A stretch of DNA of 54,731 bases from Singulisphaera acidiphila DSM 18658 (GTDB lineage: Bacteria > Planctomycetota > Planctomycetia > Isosphaerales > Isosphaeraceae), in assembly GCF_000242455.2 (NCBI RefSeq), contig NC_019893.1:1-54731 (forward strand), written 5' to 3'. The notes below the pieces were generated by a model. The model did no database searches. It had not been told where the DNA came from and saw only the letters and a list, made by a program, of their open reading frames with translations. Shown here one piece after another: positions 44,159 to 54,727 of this stretch (position 1 is its first letter; the number at the start of each line of letters is the position of its first letter). A program made the translations under genes and the position numbers.

Positions 44159-44359
44159 CTTCGCCCCCTCAATCGCCCCTCACCTCATCTCGCCTTTCAG
44201 AAACATCAATCGAGATTGATCCTATAACCAGTCAGAGTCAAGTCAGCATCAGTAGTACCAATAACGAGGACGAACCAAAGAGAAGGGCCGCGTGGCATTG
44301 GGCGATCTCGCCCAATGCCACGCGGCCCTCAAAGCTTTTTTAACGGGATGCCCCGAGGC
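44159..44359. other. Promoter/terminator region between two minus-strand genes
   Basis: Contains the long hairpin at 44284-44329 and the promoter region of the split helicase-associated gene. Nothing else recognised. Confidence 0.4.
44284..44329. terminator. Bidirectional terminator hairpin
   Basis: A perfect 20-22-bp stem: 44284-44305 pairs with 44308-44329 (effective loop about six bases). On the plus strand it is followed by CAAAGC and a T-run; on the minus strand by TTCTCTTTGG. It lies about 30 bases past the giant gene's stop, so it should terminate that transcript and block antisense read-in. Confidence 0.88.
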
Positions 44360-47300
44360 TCATGACCGGCGTTTGCCGAGCCGACCGAGCCGGCCCAGGA
44401 GTGAGGCGAGAGCCGAGTCGTGAAGTTGAGCGAGCCGCAACCGGGTCAACGGAGTCTTGGCGGGAGTCCCTTGACCGTTCTGTTGGTTGAGACGTCGTAG
44501 AGCGCGGGCGGCAACCGGAGGAGCAACGGCTGCCGGTGCCGGCGCGGTCGTGGTTGTTGTCGTGGTCTGGCTCGGAGCGGCAACCGTCGCTACGGCCGAG
44601 ACGGCGGGGGCGGTCGTCGACAAGGCGGCCGCTTGATTGCCGAAATCGAGTGTGCTCGTCGCGCTGATCTTGTTGCTCAGAGTGCGGTAGACGAGCGGAG
44701 CCTGGATCGGAATATCCTTGGTCCCGCCGAACTGGATCGGCTGTGCGATACCGGCGATGAAGAGTTGGCCGGTGCCCGGCCGGTAGACCGCGATGTCGAT
44801 TTTGCCGTCGCCATTGTAGTCCGCCGGAACGGGGATATCGTTCGGGCCGCCGTACTGGATCGGATTGGCATGGCCGGCGATGAACCACAAGGCCGAGCCC
44901 GGCCGGAAGACGGCGAGCTGCGCCCGACCGACGCCGTCATAGTCGCCCGGGACGGGGATGTCCTGGGCACCACCATAGACGATGGTCTGCAACCCACTTG
45001 TGGACCCGCGAATGAGCCAGCGAGTGGGGTTGGTCGCACTGGCCGGTTGGAAGACCGCAATGTCGGCTTTGCCGTCGCCGTCGTAGTCGGCCGGAACAGG
45101 GGTGTCACCCTGGCGTCCCAACTTGATCGGCGTGCCGTCGCCGGCGATGAACCACTCTCCGGTGGTGGGCCGGAAGGTGGCCAGCGTGGTGGTTCCCGTC
45201 CCGTAGTAGTCCGCCGGAACGGGGAGATCGACGTTGGCGTAGCCGAACTGGATGCCGTTGGCGGGGAAGACCCCCTGAACCAACCACTGCGCGGTGCTCG
45301 GTCGGTAGACAGCCAGGTCGGACCGGCCGTCGCCGTTGAAGTCGCCAAGGAGTGGGATATCGGTACTGCCCACACCAAACGCGATTCCGTTGGGGCCGGT
45401 CACTCCGGGGATGAACCACTGGGCCTGTGGGTTCGAGCGGCGGAAGAGGGTGTCCTGAGCCACCCCAACACCCGTGTAGTCGCCTGCCACCGGAAGTTTC
45501 CGGTAGCTGTAAGGCGCGGCGACGGCCACACCTCCCCCCTTCGGCCCACCGTACAACACGGTCCGTGGCTGGTTCGTTCCGGTCGCGTAAATCGTCCAGG
45601 TGCTCGTCGTGGGATTGAAAGCAGCCGCCTGATCGCTACCGACGCCATCATAGTCGCCAGGAACCGGGATGCTTCCCGGAGTGAACTGAAGCGTCCGAAG
45701 CTGGTTGTTCGGCCCCATGATGGTCATGATGCCGGTATTCGGATCATAGACGGCCGGCTCGACCTTGTGGGACGTCAGGCTGTTATCATAGGCACCCGGC
45801 ACAGGGATCTGTCCCGGAGCACCCACCTGGATCGGGTTGGCATGACCCGCGATGAAGAACTGTCCGGTAGACGGCCGGTAGACGGCGAGTTGGGTGCGAC
45901 CAACACCGTCGTAGTCACCCGGGACAGGGATATCGCCGGTGCCTCCAAACTTAACAATCGGGCCCGGGGCATTGGGGATGAACCATTCACCGGTGGTGGG
46001 TCGGTAGACCGCAATGGACGTCATACCGGTGCCCAGGTAGTCGCCCGGGACAGGGATGTCGACATACGATTGGCCGTACTGCACACCGCTGAAGACCCCT
46101 TGAACGAACCACTGTGCGGTGCTCGGGCGATAGTAGGCCAGGTCATTCTTGCCATCACCATTGAAGTCACCTTGGATCGGAATGTCGAGCGTTCCGACGC
46201 CGAAGGATGTCCCGCCCGTCGCCCCTTGAATCAACCATTGGGCCGGGCTGCCACGGAAGAAGAGGGACAGATCGGCTTTACCATCGCCCGTATAGTCTCC
46301 TCCCACGGTTGTGATCGTGAGGTTGAACGGGCTGCTCAACGGTCCCTGGTTGCCGGCGATATCACGGGCCCGTGACACAAGCGTGATACGGCCATTTTGC
46401 AGATCGTTGGGAAGCTGAATCGAGAAGGCACCCGTTGTGCCGTCGGCCGTGGCCTGGCCCAGGGGAACATTAAGGTTGTTCGCGTTGAACAAGACGACGA
46501 TCGCACCCGGCTCAGTCGTCCCAACGAAGCGAGGACGACGATTGCTGGTGATCCCGTCACCTTTGATCCCGGTATCGTCGGCGGCCAGGATGCCCAAGGT
46601 CGGCGCGGTGGTCGGCCCCTGGGTGTCGATCGTGAAGCTCAACGGCTGGCTGGTGGTCGAGCCGAATGAGTTGGTCGCCTTGACCTGGACTGAGTAGACG
46701 CCGTCCGGCAGCGGAGTCAGGAACTGAAGAATGAAGTTGCCGGCGAGATCACTCGTTCCAGTCGCCAGTGCAGTCCCGACAGGAACGCCGTTAACCGACA
46801 GATAGAGCTCGACGGTAACGTTCGCATCGGTCAACCCGAGGATGTGAGGCCGCGTGATGTTGGTAATCTTCTGACCGTTCGACGAGTCGTCGAATGGGGA
46901 GAGCCCGATGGCTGGCGTGGCAGGCGGGTTCGGCAAGCCAAGGTTGTTGGCCTGGAGGATGAAGGTGAACGTGGCGATGTTCCCCGTCGTCCCCGAGGCA
47001 TCGGTGGCCTGGATGCCGATCGTCTTGGTGCCGTTGGCGGTGAAGGCGGCCTGGTTGACCTGGACCGAGTATTTACCGAAGGCGTCAGTCCTGTTGGCCG
47101 CATTATTCGTGGCCGGGACACTCGGATCGTAGCCGCCGATGAGCTTGGGATTATTGGGGTCGGTCAGGTCGTACAGAGTAATCAGAACGGTGTTGCCGAA
47201 GGCGGTCTGCTCGCTAAAGCCGTTGATGATCGGCCGGGAGGTCAAGGGATTGACCAGCGGGACGCCACTGGCGTTGGTTCCCGCACTGCTGGCCGGGGCA

Positions 47301-50300
47301 AGACTGATATTGCTGGGCTGCGATACCGTGTTGGGGAAGACGATCGGAGCCAGCCGGATGGTGAACGTGCCACGGCCATACGTGGTCGCGAACAGATTGT
47401 TGGGATCGTTGGGCTTGGCAACCGGGCGACCGGTGGTCGGATCGACGTTGCCCAGCGCCAGGTTGAGGTCGGTGACGTGGACATTGGGCAAGGCACCGCC
47501 CTCGAGCGGTGCGGCGTCGAAAGCGATGTTGGGGAAGATCGCCCAGGTCTGACCGTTATCGAGCGAGCGATAGACCCCGGCCTCACCCGAGACGTAGAGC
47601 ACCGGGTGAGTCGGCGGGCCATTCAGCGGCACGGGGGTGGTCGGGATCACATACCGCCAGTCGGCCACGATCGAGGTCAGATACTGCGTCAGGTTGTTGA
47701 CCAGGGTCGGGTCGCCAAACGCCGGGTTCATCACGGTGAAGAGATTGCCGGTAATGCTCGTCCAGACCGGGGCCGAGCCGGTCGCCAGCGAGTTTCCGGT
47801 GTAATAGACCCCCTTCTGGGTGATCGCATAGGCGTTGTGATTGCCTCGGGTCGGGTCGGCGATGATCTTGAGAACGGGCGACCCGTCGAGGCCGCTCGAG
47901 ATGTTCCTCCAGGCGTTTCCAGAACCGGAGGAACCGCCACCGGTGGTCGAAACGAAGATACTACCCCCCACCGTGCCGGCGTAGAGGAAGTTGTTGAGGT
48001 TGCCGAGCCCGGCCGGACCGCTGGGGTCGGGAGCACCATAGGTCAGAGCCGGAGCATACGTGGAATCGAGGTCGCCCGGGTTGGCGATCACAAGCCAGGA
48101 GCGGCCCTGGTCAATGGTCGAGAAGACCCGGCCGGCGTTCGAGCTGATCATGACCTGATCGCCGGCGATCGGATTGACCGTGAAATTCCCCTGCATCAAC
48201 CCGTTGCCGTAGTTGACCGAGCCGGTCGGCCACTGCGGATCGCTCACACCGTTGGTCTGGATCAGGCCGGTGGTCCGGGAGATGAACGGGGTACCGTTGG
48301 TGCTGACCTGGAAGAAGTCGGTGAAAGCACCACCGAGGCCCGGGTAGAGATACTGGTAGACGATCCCCCGGCCTTGCTGGTCGGTCTGCACGCCGACGCC
48401 ACTGATCTCACCCTGGAGGGTACGGAAGTTAACGCCGTTGATGAAAATGTTCTCAGACGGCGCCAACCAGTTGGTGTTGCCGTTGTTCAGAACATTGGGG
48501 TCCGAAGCACCGATTCCCGTGTGGGAGCCGTTTCCGTAGACCAGGGCTTGCGCGATCTGCGAGGCGAGCGTGCTGGGCTGGGCTGCTCCATAAAGGTACT
48601 GGCTGATTTGAAGATTGCCGTTGCGCGAGTAAGCCGGCGCCACGGCGGAGCCAATCCCGGCCGTGACCGTGCCGTTATTGTCCACGCCGGTGAAGATCCC
48701 CTGATCGTTACCGACGATCAGCCGAGCGTGACCGGTCAGCGGGTCGACGATCGTGAACATTCGATGAATGTTCGTTGAAGGCAAGAGATCCGCCGGATGG
48801 CCGTTGAGCAATTCGTCGAACGGGATCCAGGTCACGCCCGACCCGTCGTTGGTAAAGCCAGGGTTGCCGCCGTTGTTGTCAGGTGAGCCGACGCTGTTGA
48901 CGTTGCTGAGATAGAGCGTCGTGCTGCTCTGGAACGCATTGTTGGGATCCTGAATCAGATTCAGGTATACGGCCGACCCAGTCTGAAGAAGAACACCACC
49001 CGAGATAATGCTCAGGGCAGGCACGCCGTTGTCGAGCGTCTTGATCTGAAGGTGGCCGGCACTCCTGCCCTGGGTCAAACCGCCGTCGGGTCGACTGCCG
49101 TCGAACGGCACGGCGGCGTGCGAGTCAAAGATATTGGTCGTGTCGATCCGGAGCAGGCCCGAAGCCTGGCCGACCGAGGTCCCCCCAAAGTAGACGATGT
49201 TGGGATTCGTCGGGTCGACCGAAAGTGCGATGTTGTAATTGGCCGTACCGGGGAAACCCTTACTGACCAACGGGTCGTAGACCGGGTTGTTCGGATTGTT
49301 GGACGGCGCTGCAACCTGATTGGTATTCGCCGCCTGAGGAACGTTGCCCATGTGGACCTGGGTCCAGGTCGCACCGTTGTCCTTGGTCATGTAGAGGCCG
49401 AGAAGCCCACTGCCGTCAGGCTTGGCGACACCGGCGTAGAGCCACCCTGCGTAGATCGTGTTCAAAACGCTGGAGTTGGGATCGGTCTTCGGCAAGAAGG
49501 CGGGCTTACCGAGCACGATCCGGCCGGGGTTGCTGGGGAACGTACCGTTTGCGACGATGATCGCGGGGGACGGAGTATACCTTGGGTCGCGAATCAAAGG
49601 ATCAAAACCGTTGCCAACCATCAGGTTGAGCGACTGCCCTCGGTTGGGGCTGACGTAAACGCCGTGGTTTTGGAAGGCGACGTAAAGGATGTTCACGTTG
49701 CCGGTCGGGTTATTGACCGCGTTCGGAACCGCGCTGTTGAAGTCGAGGGTAATGTCGGTCGCAATGGTCCCGTGCGTGGCGTCGTTCGACATTTTCTGCC
49801 AGGTCTGGCCCGTGTCGGTGCTCCGCCAGAGACCGCCGTTGAGACCGGCCATGGCCGCGTAGATGATCACCTGGCCATCGACAGTCGGCCGGGGATCGAC
49901 GACAACTTTGTAAGTGCTCGTCCCCTGCCCTGAGCCGTCGACGTTGGCGAAGAGGTGGTCGCGCTGAGGCTGGCCAACGGGTGATGTGAAGGGGAGGTTG
50001 TTGTTGGTGCTATCGAGCAGGGTCCAGCTCGCTCCACCGTCGGTCGAGCGGAGGAAGCCGACCCCTCGCGTGGTGTTGGCAAAGCCGGCATAGTTGGTCC
50101 CATCCGCAAATCCGGTCCCGGCGATAATGATCGACTGGTTCGGGTCGTTATTGCGGGGGAAGACGTCGATGCTTCCGATATTCATCCCGTAGGTCGGGCC
50201 GAAGTCGGTCAGCGGGATGTAGGTCGGGCCGGCCGGGTTGGTCGTCAGGAAGTTGTTCGTCCTCCAGATCCCGCCGCTCGACCCGGCGACGTAGACGGTG

Positions 50301-53300
50301 TTCCCCGAAGGGTCGGACGGATCGATGGCTATCGCCCCGACCTGCCCTGAGTAACCGTTGCCGGGAGCATCGTTCGTGACCGTGGCCGGACCGACGGGCG
50401 TCCAGGTGGTATGGGACAGAGGATTCGTCGGGTCGGTCGTGAAGATCCGGAAGTCGACGTTGGCCCGGTCGGCGACCTGTTCGCCCAGGCCGGTGATCGG
50501 TACGCTCTGCTGGAAGGTCATCGACCAACTCAGGAGGGAGCCGGTCCGGGTGGTATTGGCGGGCGCATTGCTCTTGATTTGCAGGGTCCAGTTCCCCGCC
50601 GCCTGGAGGCCGTTGAGGCCGCTAAGTGCCTGCTGCGGCTTGAACGACCCGAAGAACGGCGGCCCGCCATTCTGGATCAGCGTGTTGGCCGCATCATCAA
50701 AGGTCGTATTGCTGAAATTCGCTTGTGCGCCTGTGGAACCGACCGTCGTGAACAGAGGGATGGTCGTCGTACCGTCGGGCGCGATCAGGACCGCTTCCAA
50801 GTCGGGGTCGAAAGGATAGTTGATGTTCAGGGTCAGCGTCAGGCCCTGGACAAGGAAGCGGGTGGGGACCGTCAGCGTGGACGTGATCGTTTGCTGGGGC
50901 GCGATCACCACCGGGACGTTGGCCGAGGGGAAGGTGAGCGTGGACGCCGGAGTCGACGGAGTCTGCCTGAGCACGTCGACGCCAGCGTTGAGATTGGTGT
51001 CGAGCGCGTCGCCCGCCGCCGACTTGATGCTCGAAGCGAGCGTGACCGTATAGGTTCCACTGAGCTTCTGGATCGGGAGTCCGATCCGGTAGGTTCTGGG
51101 ACTGGTCGGATTGGGATCGGTACCCAGCGGGTTGGCCACGATCGTGAATGGACCGTTGATCGGGCCGGTCGGGCCCATGATCCGCAAGATACTGGCAACC
51201 GTGACGGTACTCGGGTCCATGTCACGATCAAACGTGACATCGATGGCACTGACCGTACCGTTCATCACAAGGTTGTCGGCGGTGATCGGAGCGCCTGGCA
51301 CGTGCGAACTGATGATATGCGGGCCGGGCACGATCAGCGGGAGCGTATTCGGATCATAAGGAGCCGGCAGGAATTCGCCGTCGAACCAGTTCAGGTTCTT
51401 CGTGTTTGTCGGCGTCGGAACCGCGTAGACATCGCCAAGGCTCCCGTTGGCAAAACCGGGCGTCGCGAACGTCGGCTGAGTGCCGGCGGGCGAGCTGGCA
51501 TCCTGATCCATCAGGTTGCCGGTTTTCAGAACCGGCGAGATGGCACCCGGCGTGAGGTTCAGCGACCAGTTCACCAGCGCGCCCGAACCGCCTGGGATGT
51601 TGTTCGTGATCAGGAGGGTCCAGACCCCGTTGACCGGCAGTCCCTGCAGTTGTCGCAGCGCGACGTCGGGCCGGAATGTGCCGGTGTACGGCGGAATGCC
51701 GTTGCCAATCGCGATAGGGGCATTGTCGTCGAAAGTCGTATTGATGTAGCCCTGTCCCCCGATGCCATGCTGGTTCGAGAGCGTGATCACGCCTCGATTT
51801 CCAAATGCATCCGGCGGAGAGAGGAGAGTCAGAGTCAGTGCCTGATCGGCAGTATAGTTGATCGTCAAATTGAGCTTGGCATTGAAAACCAACGCGCCGG
51901 CCGGGAACCCGGTGACCAGGAACGAGGACTGCACCGTCGTGGGTGAACTCCCGCTGACGGGCGTGATCGTCAGCGGGAGGTTCGGATCAGGGCTGGTAAA
52001 GGATTGGGCAGCACCAGTCACTTGCAACTGCGTTACCGCGCTGCCGATCCGGTCACTGATGTCGGGTTTGATGTAGTAGCTGTAGGTGCCAACTCGCGAA
52101 CTGGGCGTGAAGGAGACCTTGAACAGGGTGTAGCCGAAGGCATTGTTGCGGTTGTTGGGGTCGGTAACCTGGATCGGCACGACCTGCGTGGGTGTGAGCG
52201 TCTCCGTCTCGCCGTTAACGCCCTTGAAGAACACACGAACGCTGGACGGCACGAAGGTGTTGGGATCGACGGGACGATCGAATCTGACGAGGAAGGAGCT
52301 GGCAGACGGCGGGCCACCATTCGAGGGATTGACGATGTCGCCGGGCAGGCCGACCGGCCCCATCGTGCTGTCGATGATCCGCGGACCCGCGGCGATCGAA
52401 ATCGTGGTGGTCCGAATGCCAAGCGTCTGCGTCGTAACGTTGATGCCGCCGTTCTGGTTGCTCGACCATGCCGGGTGGATCTGGCCGCCGTAGACGGCCA
52501 ACCCTTGGCGTGAGCCAAAGCCAAACGTCCCATCCGTTATGGGGTTCCCCCCCGACTGGTTTTCGGGCACTGGACCGAGGACCACGGTTTTGCCGGTGAG
52601 TGCGTCGATGGCCGTCTGGGAATCGTTGGCGAACACCTGCGGCGCGTAGGATTGGCCGCCGTCAATGCTGGCACCGACGTAGGTCGTCACACGAGCGCGG
52701 GCTGCATCGTTGCGAGCGTCGAGGAACGAGACCACAACCGTGCCGGTCATCGCGTCGACCATGACCTGAGGCTGATACTGCGGCCGGCCCTGGTTGGTGC
52801 CGTTGGCCTCGGAGAAGCCATCCGCGGTCGCCAGGTCGTCATTGACCCGCTGGCCATAGGTTCCCGTCAACGCCCGGACAACCAATCCCGGAGCTGCGGG
52901 GAGACCCCAGGTCAACCCGCCGTTATCCGAGACCATCATCTGGATATCGGTGTTGTCGGCAGGGTTGCCGGTGTAGTTATAGCGATTGACGTAGGTCGCA
53001 TAGAGGCGACCCTGGAACGGGCTGTAGGCCCCGACCGTGTTGTCCGAGGCAAGCGAGATTCCCGGCCCGATCCCCTGCCCCGAAACCGCGGCACCCAGGG
53101 GAAACTGATTCGTCATCGAGCCGCGAACGAGGGTCCTGGCAACCTCGACATTTTGCCCCGGCGACATCCCCGAATTAAAGTTGAGCGCCCAATTCCTGAG
53201 CGTTCCGCCGGTCGTGGTGTTGACGTTGGTGATCCGCAAGGTCCAGGTGCCATTGAGCGTCGCTGGCGACTGGCCGCTGAAGAGCGCGTTCAGACTGCCA

Positions 53301-54727
53301 CCTGCGGGTCTGTAATACCCCATGTAGGGCGAAGCACTGGCCTGGTTACCAATCGGACGAAAGGTCACGCCGTTGTCAGTGAAGATCGTCGGCGCTTGCT
53401 GGCCGTCCGCGGCGATCCCAAGATTCGCTCCGGACGCCCCTCCGGCCGTCTGTCCTCCATTCGGCGTCAGAACGATCGATTGTCCCCCCGGCGAGATCAG
53501 CACGATATTCAGATCGTTTACCGACGCATGGGCAAGGATGACGCTGACCGACAGGTCACTGAGGGTGATAAAATTGGGGTTCGTGATGGTCACACTGGCT
53601 TGAAAATCGACCGTGGAGCTGGGAGCGATCGGACCCACGTTACCGCTGACGGACTGAGCAGCGGCCCCCGACGTGCGGTTGTTCCAGATAATGTCGTACG
53701 GCGGACTGCCTGAGTTCCCGCTGTTGAAGTCATCATAGATGATCGATACCTGCCCCCCGGGAACTCCCGTGTCGCCCGGTCCATAGAGCGCCGGATTCGC
53801 CGGCCGACCCTGGCTGATCGAGAGTTGCGGGGTCGTGGCGCGCTGCGTACCGCCACCACCGCTGTTGCCGTTGTTGTTGAGGACGACCGGGCCTGAGAAG
53901 TTGGCCCCGCCGTCGGACGACGCGACCATCAGGATCCGGTTCGGGTTGAAATTGACCGCGTTCTGGTGGGGTTGGTCGTTCGTGGCCCAGGCGATGTAAA
54001 CGTTATTGACGTAGGGATCGTTCTGGACGTAGGACTGGCCGAGGTAATTGGTATCCACATAGCTTGTGAGGTTGTCGTCCACCGCCAGCATCGGCGTTAG
54101 CGCCATGTCCTGGGTCGACTGGTAGACAACCTTGCCAAAACCCGACGAGCCTAGAGCGACCTGCGAGGGCGAATTTCCCGAGAAGTTATACTTGTAAAGC
54201 ACCAGCGCGTTGGGAGTGTTCGGGCCGGTGTTCCCCTGGTTATGCGAGTCGAGGATGTAAACGTTGTCGTTGCGGTCGAAGGCCACGCTGGCGTTGGTGA
54301 CCTGGGCGTATGTCCTCAGCGGATTCTGTGTGGTCGGATCGATCTGGACCGATCCGAGGCCAAGCCCACTGAGCTGAGACCACGATTGGCCACCGTTGTT
54401 CGAATAGGCCGCTTCAACCCAGACCTTCGTGTCACCGGCCTGTGCGGGATCGTTGATCGTATAGGTCGCGACCAGCTTCTGCGGATTGTTCTTGTCGATG
54501 GCGATCGACGGCGTGCTGGCGTTGCCCCGCAGCCCCGTTCGGATCGGCGTGGCCGTAAGTGGCACGAGCGGTTGCGGCAGAGTGGCCAACAGGGTCCGCT
54601 CTTCCAAGTGCTCAAGGGTAAGCCGGCGAGCCGCCGACTTCCGAGCGGATTCCCGGCGCAACCCAACCAGGGCCTGATCGTGACCCTCTTTGGTCTTGAC
54701 TTCGGACCGTTCCGAACGCATGGCCAT
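44360..54727 (-). CDS. Giant surface/secreted protein: LEPR-XLL leader, beta-propellers, P-domains, Ig-like and FG-GAP repeats
   Basis: 3455 residues; starts MAMRSERSE (ATG 54727, or 54722), just inside the window edge. The leader has RLTLEHLEERTLLA (35-48), like the LEPR-XLL motif of large planctomycete surface proteins. Asp-box sialidase-like blades (YSNNGGQSW, SDNGGLTWG, RSTDGGASW, RSTDTGQTW, MTKDNGATW, STIDQGRSW, RSLDNGQTW) form propeller regions at about 60-800 and 1460-2460. Three proprotein-convertase P-domain-like units occur near 365-520, 934-1061 and 1283-1406 (each ends in NGTWTLxI-like and NWxLNF-like stretches). Two or three Ig-like domains span about 2500-2800. Twelve FG-GAP-like blocks (about 2810-3346) carry DxDGDG loops that would bind calcium. 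The C-terminus is basic. Probably adhesin- or enzyme-like, exported; function unproven. Confidence 0.9.
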   Translation of the reverse strand: MAMRSERSEVKTKEGHDQALVGLRRESARKSAARRLTLEHLEERTLLATLPQPLVPLTATPIRTGLRGNASTPSIAIDKNNPQKLVATYTINDPAQAGDTKVWVEAAYSNNGGQSWSQLSGLGLGSVQIDPTTQNPLRTYAQVTNASVAFDRNDNVYILDSHNQGNTGPNTPNALVLYKYNFSGNSPSQVALGSSGFGKVVYQSTQDMALTPMLAVDDNLTSYVDTNYLGQSYVQNDPYVNNVYIAWATNDQPHQNAVNFNPNRILMVASSDGGANFSGPVVLNNNGNSGGGGTQRATTPQLSISQGRPANPALYGPGDTGVPGGQVSIIYDDFNSGNSGSPPYDIIWNNRTSGAAAQSVSGNVGPIAPSSTVDFQASVTITNPNFITLSDLSVSVILAHASVNDLNIVLISPGGQSIVLTPNGGQTAGGASGANLGIAADGQQAPTIFTDNGVTFRPIGNQASASPYMGYYRPAGGSLNALFSGQSPATLNGTWTLRITNVNTTTGGTLRNWALNFNSGMSPGQNVEVARTLVRGSMTNQFPLGAAVSGQGIGPGISLASDNTVGAYSPFQGRLYATYVNRYNYTGNPADNTDIQMMVSDNGGLTWGLPAAPGLVVRALTGTYGQRVNDDLATADGFSEANGTNQGRPQYQPQVMVDAMTGTVVVSFLDARNDAARARVTTYVGASIDGGQSYAPQVFANDSQTAIDALTGKTVVLGPVPENQSGGNPITDGTFGFGSRQGLAVYGGQIHPAWSSNQNGGINVTTQTLGIRTTTISIAAGPRIIDSTMGPVGLPGDIVNPSNGGPPSASSFLVRFDRPVDPNTFVPSSVRVFFKGVNGETETLTPTQVVPIQVTDPNNRNNAFGYTLFKVSFTPSSRVGTYSYYIKPDISDRIGSAVTQLQVTGAAQSFTSPDPNLPLTITPVSGSSPTTVQSSFLVTGFPAGALVFNAKLNLTINYTADQALTLTLLSPPDAFGNRGVITLSNQHGIGGQGYINTTFDDNAPIAIGNGIPPYTGTFRPDVALRQLQGLPVNGVWTLLITNNIPGGSGALVNWSLNLTPGAISPVLKTGNLMDQDASSPAGTQPTFATPGFANGSLGDVYAVPTPTNTKNLNWFDGEFLPAPYDPNTLPLIVPGPHIISSHVPGAPITADNLVMNGTVSAIDVTFDRDMDPSTVTVASILRIMGPTGPINGPFTIVANPLGTDPNPTSPRTYRIGLPIQKLSGTYTVTLASSIKSAAGDALDTNLNAGVDVLRQTPSTPASTLTFPSANVPVVIAPQQTITSTLTVPTRFLVQGLTLTLNINYPFDPDLEAVLIAPDGTTTIPLFTTVGSTGAQANFSNTTFDDAANTLIQNGGPPFFGSFKPQQALSGLNGLQAAGNWTLQIKSNAPANTTRTGSLLSWSMTFQQSVPITGLGEQVADRANVDFRIFTTDPTNPLSHTTWTPVGPATVTNDAPGNGYSGQVGAIAIDPSDPSGNTVYVAGSSGGIWRTNNFLTTNPAGPTYIPLTDFGPTYGMNIGSIDVFPRNNDPNQSIIIAGTGFADGTNYAGFANTTRGVGFLRSTDGGASWTLLDSTNNNLPFTSPVGQPQRDHLFANVDGSGQGTSTYKVVVDPRPTVDGQVIIYAAMAGLNGGLWRSTDTGQTWQKMSNDATHGTIATDITLDFNSAVPNAVNNPTGNVNILYVAFQNHGVYVSPNRGQSLNLMVGNGFDPLIRDPRYTPSPAIIVANGTFPSNPGRIVLGKPAFLPKTDPNSSVLNTIYAGWLYAGVAKPDGSGLLGLYMTKDNGATWTQVHMGNVPQAANTNQVAAPSNNPNNPVYDPLVSKGFPGTANYNIALSVDPTNPNIVYFGGTSVGQASGLLRIDTTNIFDSHAAVPFDGSRPDGGLTQGRSAGHLQIKTLDNGVPALSIISGGVLLQTGSAVYLNLIQDPNNAFQSSTTLYLSNVNSVGSPDNNGGNPGFTNDGSGVTWIPFDELLNGHPADLLPSTNIHRMFTIVDPLTGHARLIVGNDQGIFTGVDNNGTVTAGIGSAVAPAYSRNGNLQISQYLYGAAQPSTLASQIAQALVYGNGSHTGIGASDPNVLNNGNTNWLAPSENIFINGVNFRTLQGEISGVGVQTDQQGRGIVYQYLYPGLGGAFTDFFQVSTNGTPFISRTTGLIQTNGVSDPQWPTGSVNYGNGLMQGNFTVNPIAGDQVMISSNAGRVFSTIDQGRSWLVIANPGDLDSTYAPALTYGAPDPSGPAGLGNLNNFLYAGTVGGSIFVSTTGGGSSGSGNAWRNISSGLDGSPVLKIIADPTRGNHNAYAITQKGVYYTGNSLATGSAPVWTSITGNLFTVMNPAFGDPTLVNNLTQYLTSIVADWRYVIPTTPVPLNGPPTHPVLYVSGEAGVYRSLDNGQTWAIFPNIAFDAAPLEGGALPNVHVTDLNLALGNVDPTTGRPVAKPNDPNNLFATTYGRGTFTIRLAPIVFPNTVSQPSNISLAPASSAGTNASGVPLVNPLTSRPIINGFSEQTAFGNTVLITLYDLTDPNNPKLIGGYDPSVPATNNAANRTDAFGKYSVQVNQAAFTANGTKTIGIQATDASGTTGNIATFTFILQANNLGLPNPPATPAIGLSPFDDSSNGQKITNITRPHILGLTDANVTVELYLSVNGVPVGTALATGTSDLAGNFILQFLTPLPDGVYSVQVKATNSFGSTTSQPLSFTIDTQGPTTAPTLGILAADDTGIKGDGITSNRRPRFVGTTEPGAIVVLFNANNLNVPLGQATADGTTGAFSIQLPNDLQNGRITLVSRARDIAGNQGPLSSPFNLTITTVGGDYTGDGKADLSLFFRGSPAQWLIQGATGGTSFGVGTLDIPIQGDFNGDGKNDLAYYRPSTAQWFVQGVFSGVQYGQSYVDIPVPGDYLGTGMTSIAVYRPTTGEWFIPNAPGPIVKFGGTGDIPVPGDYDGVGRTQLAVYRPSTGQFFIAGHANPIQVGAPGQIPVPGAYDNSLTSHKVEPAVYDPNTGIMTIMGPNNQLRTLQFTPGSIPVPGDYDGVGSDQAAAFNPTTSTWTIYATGTNQPRTVLYGGPKGGGVAVAAPYSYRKLPVAGDYTGVGVAQDTLFRRSNPQAQWFIPGVTGPNGIAFGVGSTDIPLLGDFNGDGRSDLAVYRPSTAQWLVQGVFPANGIQFGYANVDLPVPADYYGTGTTTLATFRPTTGEWFIAGDGTPIKLGRQGDTPVPADYDGDGKADIAVFQPASATNPTRWLIRGSTSGLQTIVYGGAQDIPVPGDYDGVGRAQLAVFRPGSALWFIAGHANPIQYGGPNDIPVPADYNGDGKIDIAVYRPGTGQLFIAGIAQPIQFGGTKDIPIQAPLVYRTLSNKISATSTLDFGNQAAALSTTAPAVSAVATVAAPSQTTTTTTTAPAPAAVAPPVAARALRRLNQQNGQGTPAKTPLTRLRLAQLHDSALASLLGRLGRLGKRRS

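Noticed and set aside
44633..53713. Long plus-strand ORFs opposite the giant gene (for example 44633-46375, 46844-48778, 50411-51946, 52652-53713)
   Set aside because: They are shadows caused by high GC content and the repeat structure of the real minus-strand gene; no domain, start site or composition fits a protein.
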